From an uncultured Gemella sp. (GTDB taxonomy: Bacteria > Bacillota > Bacilli > Staphylococcales > Gemellaceae), in assembly GCF_900766305.1 (NCBI RefSeq), contig NZ_CAAFUZ010000061.1, forward strand, positions 1 through 61,885: a stretch of 61,885 nt of DNA, written 5' to 3'. How positions within the stretch are numbered: position 1 is the first letter of the stretch; each line of letters begins with the position of its first letter. The translations under genes and the position numbers were made by a program. The notes below the pieces were generated by a model. The model saw only the letters and a list, made by a program, of their open reading frames with translations. It did not search any database and was not told where the DNA came from. This document shows, piece by piece, positions 1 to 10,746 of the stretch.

Positions 1-37
1 GTATAAAAATAATATTAAGCTTAAAGAAAACAAGAAA

Positions 38-68
38 AAATCTAAGCAGCAAAATGCTGCCTAGATTT
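38..68 (-). terminator. Hairpin, probable terminator
   Basis: Arms 38-50 and 56-68 form a 13-bp stem around a 5-nt loop. On the minus strand the only irregular pair is a G-U wobble, and a T-rich tract follows. It lies beyond the stronger terminator at 121-148, so it may be a second stop for the deacetylase gene or serve a gene left of the window. Confidence 0.6.
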
Positions 69-120
69 CATTTCCTGTTTTTCTCCATGCCCCGAATTTG
101 ACAAAGAGCCAAAAAAGAAT

Positions 121-148
121 ACCACGACAAAACTAAGTTTGTCGTGGT
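121..148 (-). terminator. Rho-independent terminator of the deacetylase gene
   Basis: A perfect 11-bp stem (arms 121-131 and 138-148) with a 6-nt loop, followed on the minus strand by a T run from the A tract at 110-116. It sits 22 bases after the stop codon of the deacetylase gene. Confidence 0.85.
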
Positions 149-170
149 ACCTCTTATTTTCATATTATAA

Positions 171-1547
171 TTATTCTCTATTTGTATATTTTTGATGCAG
201 TTCCAATTGATCCCCCATTAGTTCGTCTATTGTTACCAACTCAAAACCTTGTTCGGTCAAGTATTGCAATACAGATGGTAAAGCATTAATTGATGTTTGG
301 TGAACATCATGCATTAAAATTATTGATCCTGGTTGAGCTTTTCTAACCTCTTTCATAATAGAGGCAGTGTTCCTATTCTTCCAATCTAGAGTATCAATAT
401 CCCATAATATAAATGACTGATCTACTGCCGCTTGAATAGTAGGATTTATTCCTCCATATGGTGGTCTCATAATGTGAACATCTTGACCACTCGCTTTTTT
501 CAAAGCTTCAGTAGTATCATTTATCTGGCTCTTAGCTTCTTCTAAACTAACTTTCGTTAGTAATGGATGACTCCAAGAATGGTTACCAATTTGATGACCT
601 TCAGCTACAACCTGTTTAATAATATCTTCATTTCCAGCAACAGAGCGCCCTACCATGAAGAATGTAGCTTTTGCATTGTATTTTTTCAGCAATTCTAGAG
701 CTACTGGTGTAGTATTTGGATTCGGTCCATCATCAAATGTTAAAGCAACTGCTTTTCTACTTCTTTTCTTAATATATTCATTATACTTTGTTAGATCTTC
801 ATCTTTTAAATATGTTCCATCAATGTACTTATATAAGTCATTTACTGGAATATCAACTGATTTAAGCTCTGATTTATTCTCATCAATCGCTATTTTAAAT
901 TTAGATTCATCATATGTAAATTTCCATGTAGCCATATCTTGATCACGAAGTTTTATAATGATAGCATTAATATCTTCTTCTGATAATCCTTTTACAGCTA
1001 ATTGTTGTTTTATTTTTGATAAGAATTTCTGTTTAGCATCATCTGGTGAACTAAATAAGCTAGATAATGTAAATTCTTTATTATCTTTATCTAAATAAAT
1101 ACTTGAAACTAATGATTCACTAGCAGATTCAACTTTCTTTGATTCTACTTTATGTGATACTTTCTTTACACTTACTTCATTTACTGTCGCAAAATTTGAT
1201 TCTTTTTCTACAACTCCGTAAAATGCTATCTCTTTAATATCTTTATCAAAGGTTAAATTCCCCTCTACTAGCCCTTTGATCTCTTCATCTAGGCGTTCTT
1301 TAATTTCATTAGCCTGCTCGATGTTTGAATTTGGATAATATACTTTCACGTATTTATCACCTATCCAACCAGATTTAACAGTACTATTTTTAGCTAATTC
1401 TGATTTGTCCCCATCTTCAACAATTTTTTTCACATCTGATTGAAAATTATATTCTTGCCATTTATTATATGCTGTATCTCCAAAAAATAATAAAAACGTA
1501 CATACCAACATACAAAGTATTCCAAGAAGAATACCTAATTTCTTCAT
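171..1547 (-). CDS. Membrane-anchored peptidoglycan polysaccharide deacetylase (PgdA-like)
   Basis: 458 aa. Residues 5-25 are one hydrophobic segment that would anchor the enzyme in the membrane with its bulk outside. Residues 30-255 form a less conserved PdaC/DUF3298-like region. The NodB deacetylase domain covers about 265-450 and has all five motifs: TFDDGP (D272, D273), HSWSH (H323, H327), RPPYG (361-365), a DIDTLDW segment (383-389) and HD (413-414). Such enzymes remove acetyl groups from N-acetylglucosamine in peptidoglycan and usually give lysozyme resistance. The gene is monocistronic, with a terminator downstream and a repeat element upstream. The function is sure at family level; the exact sugar substrate is inferred. 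Confidence 0.88.
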   Translation of the reverse strand: MKKLGILLGILCMLVCTFLLFFGDTAYNKWQEYNFQSDVKKIVEDGDKSELAKNSTVKSGWIGDKYVKVYYPNSNIEQANEIKERLDEEIKGLVEGNLTFDKDIKEIAFYGVVEKESNFATVNEVSVKKVSHKVESKKVESASESLVSSIYLDKDNKEFTLSSLFSSPDDAKQKFLSKIKQQLAVKGLSEEDINAIIIKLRDQDMATWKFTYDESKFKIAIDENKSELKSVDIPVNDLYKYIDGTYLKDEDLTKYNEYIKKRSRKAVALTFDDGPNPNTTPVALELLKKYNAKATFFMVGRSVAGNEDIIKQVVAEGHQIGNHSWSHPLLTKVSLEEAKSQINDTTEALKKASGQDVHIMRPPYGGINPTIQAAVDQSFILWDIDTLDWKNRNTASIMKEVRKAQPGSIILMHDVHQTSINALPSVLQYLTEQGFELVTIDELMGDQLELHQKYTNRE

Positions 1548-1598
1548 TACATTATTCCCTCCTTTATATATTTTTTCAATAAAATTTTAAAAATTATT

Positions 1599-1760
1599 AT
1601 TCTGGAAGTGACTCAAAAATCACAATTTCGAAGAAATTGATTTTATCAAGTCACATCGATCGCAAAGTTACTAAATATCCATATAATTCTTATAAAGCGA
1701 ATTTAGACATCAGTAAGCCTCTACGTTGATAAATCCTCAAACAATCTCTTTTTAAATTTA
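1599..1760 (-). repeat. Dispersed intergenic hairpin repeat, copy R1
   Basis: This 367-bp gap (1548-1914) holds no gene. It contains a long imperfect hairpin (1607-1654, arms AGTGACTCA and TCAAGTCAC with a second inner stem). It also holds a segment matching the 61.7-61.9 kb repeat in opposite orientation: an exact 18-nt match lies at 1690-1707 against 61783-61800, with weaker similarity for about 80 bases. A related hairpin lies at 37.2 kb. The copies are diverged, so this looks like an old element family. Confidence 0.65.
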
Positions 1761-1879
1761 ATAATCTTGGATTATCCCCTGTTTACTTTTATAAAGTATC
1801 CATTAATCATTATACATTAAACAATTAAATTACTCCAGCGAAAATTAAACAAAAGTGTATAAGTATTTTCCTAAAAAAA

Positions 1880-1904
1880 GATGTTAGCAAACGATGCTAA
1901 CATC
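1880..1904 (-). terminator. Terminator of the DEAD-box helicase gene
   Basis: A perfect 10-bp stem (1880-1889 with 1895-1904), 5-nt loop, then a 7-base T run on the minus strand. It lies 10 bases past the stop codon. Confidence 0.9.
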
Positions 1905-1914
1905 TTTTATATTT

Positions 1915-3432
<1,518 letters not shown>

Positions 3433-3540
3433 TTATAGCATGAAAATTGAAAATAATAAAGAAATAAGGGTAACCTACATAGAAAATCATATTACTTTCA
3501 TTTCAATTTATTCATCTATTTCTTATATCTAAAATAAAAT

Positions 3541-3574
3541 AATAGCATAGTAGGTATTTAACCACTATGCTATT
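3541..3574 (-). terminator. Terminator of the serine hydrolase gene
   Basis: Arms 3541-3551 and 3564-3574 pair over 11 bp; a T-rich tract follows on the minus strand. It lies 45 bases past the stop codon. Confidence 0.75.
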
Positions 3575-3618
3575 ATTCATTCATATATTAACAAATAATT
3601 TTCACACCATATGTCTTT

Positions 3619-4569
3619 TTACATATTATTATTTGTGATTTCATCAATTTTCTTAGCTATGTTTTTTATACTCTGTCCTGATTTACTTAAATTATTAGTA
3701 TAAATTAATAACATATAATCCTTATCACCAAAAACTATTGCAGTATCATGGTAGTTTGTTTCTAAAGCTCCATACTTACTAGCTATTTTTTTATTCGGTA
3801 TTCCATCTTTAATCCACTCACCATCTTCTGAATCTTCAAGATATTTAATAAGTTCTGGATATTTATCACGCTCTTTATACAGTTTTGTCCAGACTAGCTC
3901 CATCATGGCCGGTGTAATTTTATTATTTTGAGCTTCTTCTTGTGGTAATCTCGCTCCAAGACTAGCAAGATATTTAACTACTAAATCAGCTGCTGTCGCA
4001 CTATTACCTACCAACATATTTGTAGCAGTATTATCGGAATATTGAATCATATTTTGTATTACGTATTCTAGCTTGTAACTATCTTTCTTTTGACTATTTG
4101 TTATTTGCCCGTTACCTTCTTCTAGGAATTTTTCATTATATGCTATATCTGCATTTTTTGATATTTCACCATTTCTTATTCGATCATATATCTTCATTGC
4201 GTATATCACTTTAACCGTACTAGCTGCTGTAAAGTAATGCTTATCTTCTTGTGCATATCTGTATCCTGTAGAAAAGTTTTTATAGACAATACCTATTTCA
4301 TTATTTCCTTTATACTGCTCTATTAAATTTTCCATAGCTTCATTTAACTCGATTTCACTAAGCTTTTTATTCTCGATCACTGGCTCTTCTTGTTTATTTT
4401 CTTCTTTCTGAGCTTCTTGTTGAGCAAGTTCCTGCTGCTTAATGGCATCTTTCTTAGCCTTTATATGTGCTCCTGCTGAAAATACTCCATAAATAACTAA
4501 AACCACTGCCGTTGATTCAATTATAAACTTTAAAAATCTTTTCCAAGCTCTCTTCACTACTTTACTCAC
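3619..4569 (-). CDS. Class A beta-lactamase-like serine hydrolase
   Basis: 316 aa. One membrane segment (about 16-34) is followed by a Glu/Gln/Lys-rich linker (40-68) and a penicillin-binding fold. The SxxK motif is S117-T-V-K120 and the SDN motif is 178-180. The third motif reads KYG (265-267) instead of KTG or KSG. The length and spacing fit Beta-lactamase2 family proteins, many of which are anchored cell-wall enzymes of unknown substrate and not resistance enzymes. The bulky Tyr at the middle position of the third motif argues against efficient beta-lactam hydrolysis. The gene stands alone between two terminators. Confidence 0.75.
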   Translation of the reverse strand: MSKVVKRAWKRFLKFIIESTAVVLVIYGVFSAGAHIKAKKDAIKQQELAQQEAQKEENKQEEPVIENKKLSEIELNEAMENLIEQYKGNNEIGIVYKNFSTGYRYAQEDKHYFTAASTVKVIYAMKIYDRIRNGEISKNADIAYNEKFLEEGNGQITNSQKKDSYKLEYVIQNMIQYSDNTATNMLVGNSATAADLVVKYLASLGARLPQEEAQNNKITPAMMELVWTKLYKERDKYPELIKYLEDSEDGEWIKDGIPNKKIASKYGALETNYHDTAIVFGDKDYMLLIYTNNLSKSGQSIKNIAKKIDEITNNNM

Positions 4570-4737
4570 ATCCTTTATCTATTAGTATTCTTATAATAGT
4601 TTACTACATATCAAACTTTTTAACAATAATATCACAAAATAATTATAAAAACTACTTTCATCTCTATAATTATAAATTAGCTTCTTAAATTATAATGAAA
4701 ATTATCGAACTTTTTAATGTATTCTAATTACTAAAAA

Positions 4738-4766
4738 GAGTAACTCAATATACATCTGAATTACCC
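4738..4766 (-). terminator. Terminator of the GNAT gene
   Basis: A short stem pairs 4738-4747 with 4757-4764 and is followed on the minus strand by a 5-base T run. It is 10 bases past the GNAT stop codon. Confidence 0.65.
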
Positions 4767-4776
4767 TTCTTTAATT

Positions 4777-5532
4777 TTACACATTGGTTTTCAAATAAAA
4801 ATCTTGCTCTGATATTTTTGAAAATCCCATATTTTCATACATATATTTTGGAGTATCATTTGCATCAACTACCAAAATAACATTTTCTTTTCGCTCATTG
4901 TTTATCGCATAACTAATAATATGTTTAGCAATTCCACGATTTCTATATTCTGGTGCTATATATAGATTATCGATTTCAAAGAAATTATTTTTCACAATAA
5001 TATTAGCAGAGCCAACAATCTTTTCACCATCTTTAGCTACAAGCTGTTTAATACTTTCAGATCTAATATTTTCATAAAGTAAAGTCTGATTATGCTCAGC
5101 CCATTCTTCATTACTAGCTTCAATATCTATTTTATATTGAAATTTTAAATATCTATTTAAATCAATTTTTTGTAGATATCCAACTGCAAAATCACTTGGC
5201 TCCTGTTCTACAAAATTTCTAGTGTTTAAATAATATAAATTCAGATTAATTTCACTAAAACTTTCCTTTTTTAAATATCTCTTTAGTTTTCTAGATAACG
5301 TTACGTTTTCCATTGCTGCTAAATGAATAAAATTGACACCTTTATCTCTAAAGAAATTCCTACAAGAGGAAATATAGTATTCAAGCTCTTCTATAGTGGT
5401 AGGTTCTTTTTTCATTAATAGATAATTCCCACTAAAATATAATTTTGATTTTAATGTTTGATAGATTACATAACTATCTGTTTCGACTACCGACTTGGCT
5501 GGCGAATAAATATCTTTAAAACTATAATCCAT
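4777..5532 (-). CDS. GNAT family N-acetyltransferase
   Basis: 251 aa from the ATG at 5532. A GTG 9 bases upstream (5541) is in frame, but the AGGAGG ribosome site sits 8 bases before the ATG and partly overlaps the GTG, so the ATG is preferred. The C-terminal part carries the acetyl-CoA fold: a strand and loop ending in APEYRNRGIAKHII (the R/Q-x-x-G-x-G/A signature as RNRGIA) and a late YENMGFSK segment. The N-terminal 120 residues resemble no domain I know. The substrate cannot be told from the sequence or the neighbours. Confidence 0.75.
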   Translation of the reverse strand: MDYSFKDIYSPAKSVVETDSYVIYQTLKSKLYFSGNYLLMKKEPTTIEELEYYISSCRNFFRDKGVNFIHLAAMENVTLSRKLKRYLKKESFSEINLNLYYLNTRNFVEQEPSDFAVGYLQKIDLNRYLKFQYKIDIEASNEEWAEHNQTLLYENIRSESIKQLVAKDGEKIVGSANIIVKNNFFEIDNLYIAPEYRNRGIAKHIISYAINNERKENVILVVDANDTPKYMYENMGFSKISEQDFYLKTNV

Positions 5533-5570
5533 AACTAGCACCTCCTATTCTTAATGTATTTTTCATTGTA

Positions 5571-6737
5571 TTAATGATGACCGTGAGGTCCGTGGTGATG
5601 TTCAAAATGATTAATTATTTCAAGTACTCTTGAGCTTCCTGTTAAGTCATAAACATTTCTTAGAGTTTCCACATATGTTGGATCATCGTGTAAAACATCA
5701 AAATATGTAACGACTTCTTCTTCAACAAAGTCAATATAATCTTCCTCTTCTGACAGAGCATTTAAAGCTGCACCTAAAAGAATTGGATCATCTTTTATTA
5801 ATGAATTTCCATTGTATAAATCATAGATTTTCTCATACTCATATAATGATTTAAGTGCATTTATAGCAATAAATAATGTTTCTTCTGAGATACCTTGTGC
5901 TGTTAATACTTCTTGCATTAAAGTACGGATATTATCATATTGTTGATCATCTTTATATAATGAAATCAGGTGCAAGTAACCGCTAATAGCCATTCCTTGT
6001 AGCTCAATATATTTTTCTAAGTATCTCTTCGCTTCGTCACCTTTTGACATATGTCCTAAGTGTAAATATGCTTCTGTGAAATCAGGATCGATTGCTATAG
6101 TTTTTAATAAGTGCATTTTTGATTTTTCTAAATTCTGAACTTGATTATAAGCGAATGCTAATGAGAACAGAATTCCTGCATCCTCATACCCTCTTCCATT
6201 TTGATTATAGAAGTCAATAGCCTCTTCAAATAATCCTAAAGCATATAAATTATCAAATGCTGTTTGGAAATTTTCTAAAGATGGTTCTTCATAGAAAATT
6301 CTCTCACTTAAGTTTCTAGCTTTATCTTCTCTTCCTGTCGATAAATAAATCCCTACTAACTCTTTATCAATTGCACGAATAGCCTCATCAAAATCTGTTC
6401 CTGCTCTAGCTGCTAAGAACTTATCTTCAGCTATTTCATATAGTTCGTCTTCTAAATATATTAATCCTTCTTGATATAAAATTGAAGGTGTTTTTGGTGA
6501 ATTGTATAATACTACTAAAGCATCATCCTTCCTATCTAGATATAGAAGATTGTGAACATATCCTTCAATCGCAGTATCATCTTCTCTATTTTGTTCATAA
6601 ATAATTCTAGATAATTCTAAACACTCATCAAATAACCCATTATCTAAAAGTATTGTACGAAATTCCTCTTGTTGTTCTCTATCTAATGCAGAAAAATCTA
6701 TATCTTTTAATTCCTCTAAAAATTGTTGTATATCCAT
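5571..6737 (-). CDS. Tetratricopeptide (TPR) repeat protein with His-rich tail
   Basis: 388 aa, nearly all helical, with repeated TPR-like pairs from about residue 15 to 350 (for example around 215-245, with the AYLHLGHM pattern). No signal peptide or membrane segment, so it is cytoplasmic. The last 10 residues are His/Gly/Pro rich (HHHGPHGHH) and could bind metal. It starts directly at the stop codon of hepT and is clearly in the same operon. TPR proteins of this length with a similar layout are common in Firmicutes next to translation or isoprenoid genes, but the partner is unknown. Confidence 0.72.
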   Translation of the reverse strand: MDIQQFLEELKDIDFSALDREQQEEFRTILLDNGLFDECLELSRIIYEQNREDDTAIEGYVHNLLYLDRKDDALVVLYNSPKTPSILYQEGLIYLEDELYEIAEDKFLAARAGTDFDEAIRAIDKELVGIYLSTGREDKARNLSERIFYEEPSLENFQTAFDNLYALGLFEEAIDFYNQNGRGYEDAGILFSLAFAYNQVQNLEKSKMHLLKTIAIDPDFTEAYLHLGHMSKGDEAKRYLEKYIELQGMAISGYLHLISLYKDDQQYDNIRTLMQEVLTAQGISEETLFIAINALKSLYEYEKIYDLYNGNSLIKDDPILLGAALNALSEEEDYIDFVEEEVVTYFDVLHDDPTYVETLRNVYDLTGSSRVLEIINHFEHHHGPHGHH

Positions 6738-7685
6738 CTAATTTTCTCTCCTTGCTAACTTATTCATAATAAAAGTCAATTCAGTTTTTACAGTTGAATC
6801 AATATTATCGATACTCTTCTGAGCTTTTTCTAAATATCGTCTACTTACAGTTAATGTTTCTGACAAAACTTTATCGTTATTTTTTATATAATTTATTATT
6901 TCTTCTTTTTCTTCGCTACTCGAATCTTTTGTAAAATTATAAAATAGCTCTGGGTTTTCTTCTTTGGCTAATAAAGCTGGTAATGTAATATTACCGTTCA
7001 TTAAGTCTTGTCCTACATCTTTACCAAGATTTTGTGCTCCTCCTACGAAATCAAGATAGTCATCAATTATCTGATAACTCATTCCCAAATAATAACCGTA
7101 TGAAAAAGCACTTCTTATATCTTCATCAGAAGCATTCGAAACTATACTCCCTGCTACACAAGCAAAAGCTATTAATATCGCAGTCTTTCTCTTAATTTTT
7201 TTAAGATAGTCTATCCTTCTAGTTTTAATATCATACAAGCCATCCGCTTGGATAAGCTCACCTATACATAGTTCTTTAAGTGTTTGTGCTAAATATAAAT
7301 GTATTTTCTCATTTTCAAACTTAGCCACTTCTTTTAAAACTACAGAAAATAAATAATCCCCTACACGAAGAGCAAACTCATTGCTATATTTTTTATTCAT
7401 CGTAACACTGCCACGTCTAGTATCAGCATCATCAATAATATCATCATGAATTAAACTAGCAGTATGAATTATTTCAACTATGCTAGCCATTCTAATGATG
7501 TTCTTTTTATTTAGTTCAAAATTTCCTAATTTAGCACACATAAGTAAAAGAAGTACTCTAACCCTCTTACCTCCATTTAGAAAATACTTTTTTACAATCT
7601 CATCTAATTGTTCATCATTACTTTTAGTAATTTCGAAAATATCTTCTAATACCTCGTGTACCAACGTATCATACTGTTTTAACAT
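6738..7685 (-). CDS. hepT: Polyprenyl diphosphate synthase, large subunit (HepT-like)
   Basis: 315 aa from the ATG at 7685, which has GGAG 6 bases upstream. The frame is open to a TTG at 7709, but no ribosome site supports that start. Both aspartate-rich motifs are present: DDIID (81-85) with DTRRG after it, and DDYLD (208-212). They bind the Mg-diphosphate of the allylic substrate and isopentenyl diphosphate. The family makes C35-C45 chains for menaquinone. A small-subunit-like gene lies just upstream, as in two-component heptaprenyl synthases, and a MenA-like gene occurs at 60 kb. The chain length is inferred. Confidence 0.85.
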   Translation of the reverse strand: MLKQYDTLVHEVLEDIFEITKSNDEQLDEIVKKYFLNGGKRVRVLLLLMCAKLGNFELNKKNIIRMASIVEIIHTASLIHDDIIDDADTRRGSVTMNKKYSNEFALRVGDYLFSVVLKEVAKFENEKIHLYLAQTLKELCIGELIQADGLYDIKTRRIDYLKKIKRKTAILIAFACVAGSIVSNASDEDIRSAFSYGYYLGMSYQIIDDYLDFVGGAQNLGKDVGQDLMNGNITLPALLAKEENPELFYNFTKDSSSEEKEEIINYIKNNDKVLSETLTVSRRYLEKAQKSIDNIDSTVKTELTFIMNKLARREN

Positions 7686-7701
7686 TCTATTCTCCATTAA
7701 C

Positions 7702-8088
7702 TTAAACAAAGGTTACCATTTTACTATCAGACTCTTGAAATTCAACATTATAGAAGTCAAACCAAGTCTTTATAACACTTAGATAAAATTCATCCTCACT
7801 AATTTCTTTGGCAATTAGCTGTAAGTATCCATTCTGCATAGTTTCTGTAAGGTTAGCTAGCTTATCTAAACTACCTACCAATAAACTATAATACTCAAAA
7901 CTAAAATAATCACCAAGTAAAAGTGATTTTGATTCAATATTATCACCTTCTAATTTATGACTATCAATTGAACTAAGTGCACAAAAGATTGCTGTATTAT
8001 ATAATTCATTATCAAAATTATATTTTTCTATAAAAGAAGTAATATTTAATTTTTCTATTAATCTTTCATTATAATTATATTTTTTCAT
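7702..8088 (-). CDS. Probable HepS-like small subunit of polyprenyl diphosphate synthase
   Basis: 128 aa, helical, no membrane segment. The stretch LLLGDYFSFEYYSLLVGS (about 56-73) resembles the conserved GDyLs-yYxLLA region of heptaprenyl diphosphate synthase component I. The gene lies 16 bases upstream of hepT, the usual order hepS-hepT. It is shorter than Bacillus HepS (about 250 aa), so it would be a reduced form. The call rests on this one motif and the position; the rest is too diverged for me to align by eye. Confidence 0.55.
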   Translation of the reverse strand: MKKYNYNERLIEKLNITSFIEKYNFDNELYNTAIFCALSSIDSHKLEGDNIESKSLLLGDYFSFEYYSLLVGSLDKLANLTETMQNGYLQLIAKEISEDEFYLSVIKTWFDFYNVEFQESDSKMVTFV

Positions 8089-8211
8089 AGTAAGTCCTTC
8101 ATTTTTTATCTTTATAAATTATACCACAATATCGTGATTAATTAAAATTTGATTAACTAAATTTCACATAAAAAATTTTATATATTAGATATTCATTAAG
8201 ATAATAAAAAA

Positions 8212-8262
8212 GAGTAATCTTAAAATCATGACTCTAAGAAAATCATAATTTTAAAATTACTC
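8212..8262. terminator. Bidirectional-looking terminator hairpin
   Basis: The gap 8089-8432 carries no convincing gene. At 8212-8262 a long AT-rich stem (outer arms GAGTAAT and ATTACTC) is flanked by A and T tracts on both sides. On the minus strand it would end transcription of the membrane protein gene at 8433-8888. Confidence 0.5.
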
Positions 8263-8432
8263 TAAAATATACTCTTATTTATAATATTTCTATACAATTA
8301 ATCAGAATAAACAGCTATATTTTTTCTGCAACTATTTCTGTATCATTATTTCTTAATATTTTTATAGTATTAAAGTCGCTTATTAATATTAAAACATTAC
8401 TAATGTAAGAATTGCTTTATTTTAATTTATCC

Positions 8433-8888
8433 TTACAGATAACTAACTGTTTCTTGATATTGATCCGGTCTTTCTTTTCTAACAAATAGCATAATTGCTA
8501 CTACAAAGTAGAATAGATATACAGGCACTAATAGTCCTACTGTTCCAACAGCCACTACAATCGCTAATACTAAGAAAAGTATCCCTGATAAAATACGTTT
8601 TTTCATTAAGAATGATGCTAACAATGCTACTACAACTAATACGATTAACAGAACTGAATACATCTTAAGCCCTTGAATAGTATAATCAAGAAGTTGTTCA
8701 GCTGATAGATTTACCCCATTAGGGTTTTTAGCAAGTTCATCTTTAAAAAGATTTAAAAATTCTTGGTTATCTTTTAAAACTGAAATCTTAAAGAATGATC
8801 CATACGCTAAAAATCCTGTTATTACTATTAATATAATATTAGCAATCCATGCTAATACTTTCTCTACTGTTCTTTTGAATGGTTTCAT
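8433..8888 (-). CDS. Four-helix membrane protein, DUF4064-like
   Basis: 151 aa. Four hydrophobic segments lie at about 12-33, 75-95, 97-116 and 118-138, with one outer loop of about 40 residues between the first and second. The layout resembles DUF4064 proteins of staphylococci and relatives, which have no known function. AGGAGG precedes the start. It is not close enough to a neighbour to suggest a pathway. Confidence 0.6.
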   Translation of the reverse strand: MKPFKRTVEKVLAWIANIILIVITGFLAYGSFFKISVLKDNQEFLNLFKDELAKNPNGVNLSAEQLLDYTIQGLKMYSVLLIVLVVVALLASFLMKKRILSGILFLVLAIVVAVGTVGLLVPVYLFYFVVAIMLFVRKERPDQYQETVSYL

Positions 8889-9046
8889 AATAAACCCTCC
8901 TTCTATAAAATCAAAGGATTTCCCTTTTACTAATTATAACATAAAACGCTACCATATTACAATGAAAATTAAATTAATTCGGAAATTTTTCACCAAAAAT
9001 AACAATCTTAAAAGTTCACTAATTAGAGATATCAATTATCCTCTTT

Positions 9047-9313
9047 TTAGTCTTTCACTTTACTATTATTTAGATATTTTTTATTAAATAATACATGGCA
9101 TAACCCTACAAAAATGAATAAACCGAACAAATATAATATCTCCTTGGTGATTTGATAGTCATCAATCGTTAACATAGTGATAATAAAAAGGGTTATTAGC
9201 TCAACACAGTAAAAAATAACTGCTATAATTCTCTGAATTCTACCTAATTTTTTTAGTGATTTTTTCGCATCATCAACAACCCCAATTAGAAAATCAAAAA
9301 ATACATCAAACAT
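9047..9313 (-). CDS. Small two-helix membrane protein
   Basis: 88 aa. A charged amphipathic N-terminus (1-27) is followed by two membrane segments (about 28-47 and 58-77) and a charged tail. A perfect AGGAGG 7 bases before the ATG supports real translation. I recognise no family. The charged start followed by two helices is also seen in small phage-shock or YqxA-like proteins, but nothing here proves that. Confidence 0.55.
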   Translation of the reverse strand: MFDVFFDFLIGVVDDAKKSLKKLGRIQRIIAVIFYCVELITLFIITMLTIDDYQITKEILYLFGLFIFVGLCHVLFNKKYLNNSKVKD

Positions 9314-9475
9314 AGTTTTCCTCCTTTAACTTTCATCTATAAATCTACAACTCTTATTAATCTTATCCTTCTTTAATATATTCTTATTTTTTTGTATATT
9401 ATAGCATTATTTTTTTATAATTACAATTTTTTCTATAATTCTTCATATAGTTACATTTTTCTTCATCATAAAAAA

Positions 9476-9508
9476 TAATCCTCCAAACCAAAACGGTTTA
9501 GAGGATTA
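9476..9508 (-). terminator. Terminator of the 9.5-11.4 kb two-component operon
   Basis: Arms 9476-9489 and 9495-9508 give a 14-bp stem with one wobble, a 5-nt loop, and a T-rich tract on the minus strand. It lies 11 bases past the kinase stop codon. Confidence 0.88.
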
Positions 9509-9519
9509 CTAATAATTTA

Positions 9520-10746
9520 TTATCTATCAACTAATGTAAATCGCATTTCAATCTTGAAGATTCCATCTTCTGGTGCATATGCTTGAATTGTTTCTTTGTG
9601 TTTTTCTGCTATAAGCTGTGCCATAGATAATCCTATACCATAACCTTTTATCGCACTATTTCTAGATTCATCTAATCTATAGAATCGATCAAAAACTTTA
9701 CTTAAATCACCTTTCTTAACATCAGCCTTATTAGAAACTTTTAAAGTAGCATATCTTCTATTTTTATTAAGTTTTACAGATATATCACTCTCTTCTGGTG
9801 CATATTTAATTGCATTTTCTAATAATATGTCCATTAACTGAATTATAGAATCTTTTTCTCCATAGTAATTAAGGTTAGGATCAACATCCGCTATAATATT
9901 CTTTTTTTGGAAGTTAGCTAATTCATCAAAATCCTCAATTCTTGATTTCAATGCCTCAGTTAAGTCAAAGTGTGTTCTTTCTACTGTATCTTTTTCTTCC
10001 ATACGACTAAATACTACTAAGCTATTTACTAAACTAGTCAATCTGTCTACTTGATTATGTATATTTTGAGTCCATTTTGAATCACCATTCATCATCTCTA
10101 ATACATCGGCATTAGAACTAATAATAGCTAAGGGTGTTTTTAACTCGTGACTAGCTCCTGTTATGAATTGTTTTTGTTTTATGTATGTCTCCTGTATCGG
10201 TGCGATAACCCTCTTAGAAACAAGGATAATTAAAACAAGTACTGATACTATTACTCCAATAGAAATCAAAATGCTATTTTGTACAAAAGATGCATTAGAG
10301 TCTAATTCTCGTTGGCAATTTAAAAATAGTATTAAGTTTCCTACATTTGTTTCAACTTTTAAGAATCTATAGCTCCCTATAAAACCACTAGTTTTTCCTT
10401 TTTCTAACGCTTTTATTACTTTACTTTGCAAAGCATCTTGGTCTGGTATTAAAGTGTCATCTCGATACGCTTTAATTATTCTACCATTATCATCAACCTT
10501 AGCAATTGAGAAACCATTATACTCTGTAGCACTTGATGAATTTTTAGTGATTACTAAATCATCTCCATCTTCTGTAAAGATTTTTATCAATGCCTGTGAT
10601 CTTGAAGCATCTAATAATGTTGTATCTATTCTTTCTTCTAATTTATAAAAGTTTATAAAATTTAATGCTATTGCAAGTATTGCAATTACTACAGCCACGC
10701 TACCTACAGCAGTGGTTACAAATTTTCTCCTAAGGCTCTTAAACAT
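9520..10746 (-). CDS. Sensor histidine kinase
   Basis: 408 aa. Membrane segments lie at about 12-32 and 157-177, with an outer sensor region of about 120 residues between them. No clear HAMP domain is seen. The HisKA box is GASHELKTP with H200 as the phosphoacceptor. The ATPase part has LLENAIKYAP (N box) and YGIGLSMAQ (G2 box). It overlaps the end of the response regulator gene by 8 bases, so the two are co-translated. The signal is unknown. The overall type resembles CiaH-like kinases of streptococci, but the similarity is not strong enough for a name. Confidence 0.85.
   Translation of the reverse strand: MFKSLRRKFVTTAVGSVAVVIAILAIALNFINFYKLEERIDTTLLDASRSQALIKIFTEDGDDLVITKNSSSATEYNGFSIAKVDDNGRIIKAYRDDTLIPDQDALQSKVIKALEKGKTSGFIGSYRFLKVETNVGNLILFLNCQRELDSNASFVQNSILISIGVIVSVLVLIILVSKRVIAPIQETYIKQKQFITGASHELKTPLAIISSNADVLEMMNGDSKWTQNIHNQVDRLTSLVNSLVVFSRMEEKDTVERTHFDLTEALKSRIEDFDELANFQKKNIIADVDPNLNYYGEKDSIIQLMDILLENAIKYAPEESDISVKLNKNRRYATLKVSNKADVKKGDLSKVFDRFYRLDESRNSAIKGYGIGLSMAQLIAEKHKETIQAYAPEDGIFKIEMRFTLVDR

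Noticed and set aside
7685..7709. hepT start at TTG 7709, overlapping the HepS-like gene
   Set aside because: Only the ATG at 7685 has a ribosome site at good distance.
8280..8430. Possible short gene on the minus strand in the 8.1-8.4 kb gap
   Set aside because: A frame of about 29 codons ends in a stop, but it has no start codon or ribosome site and no recognisable motif.
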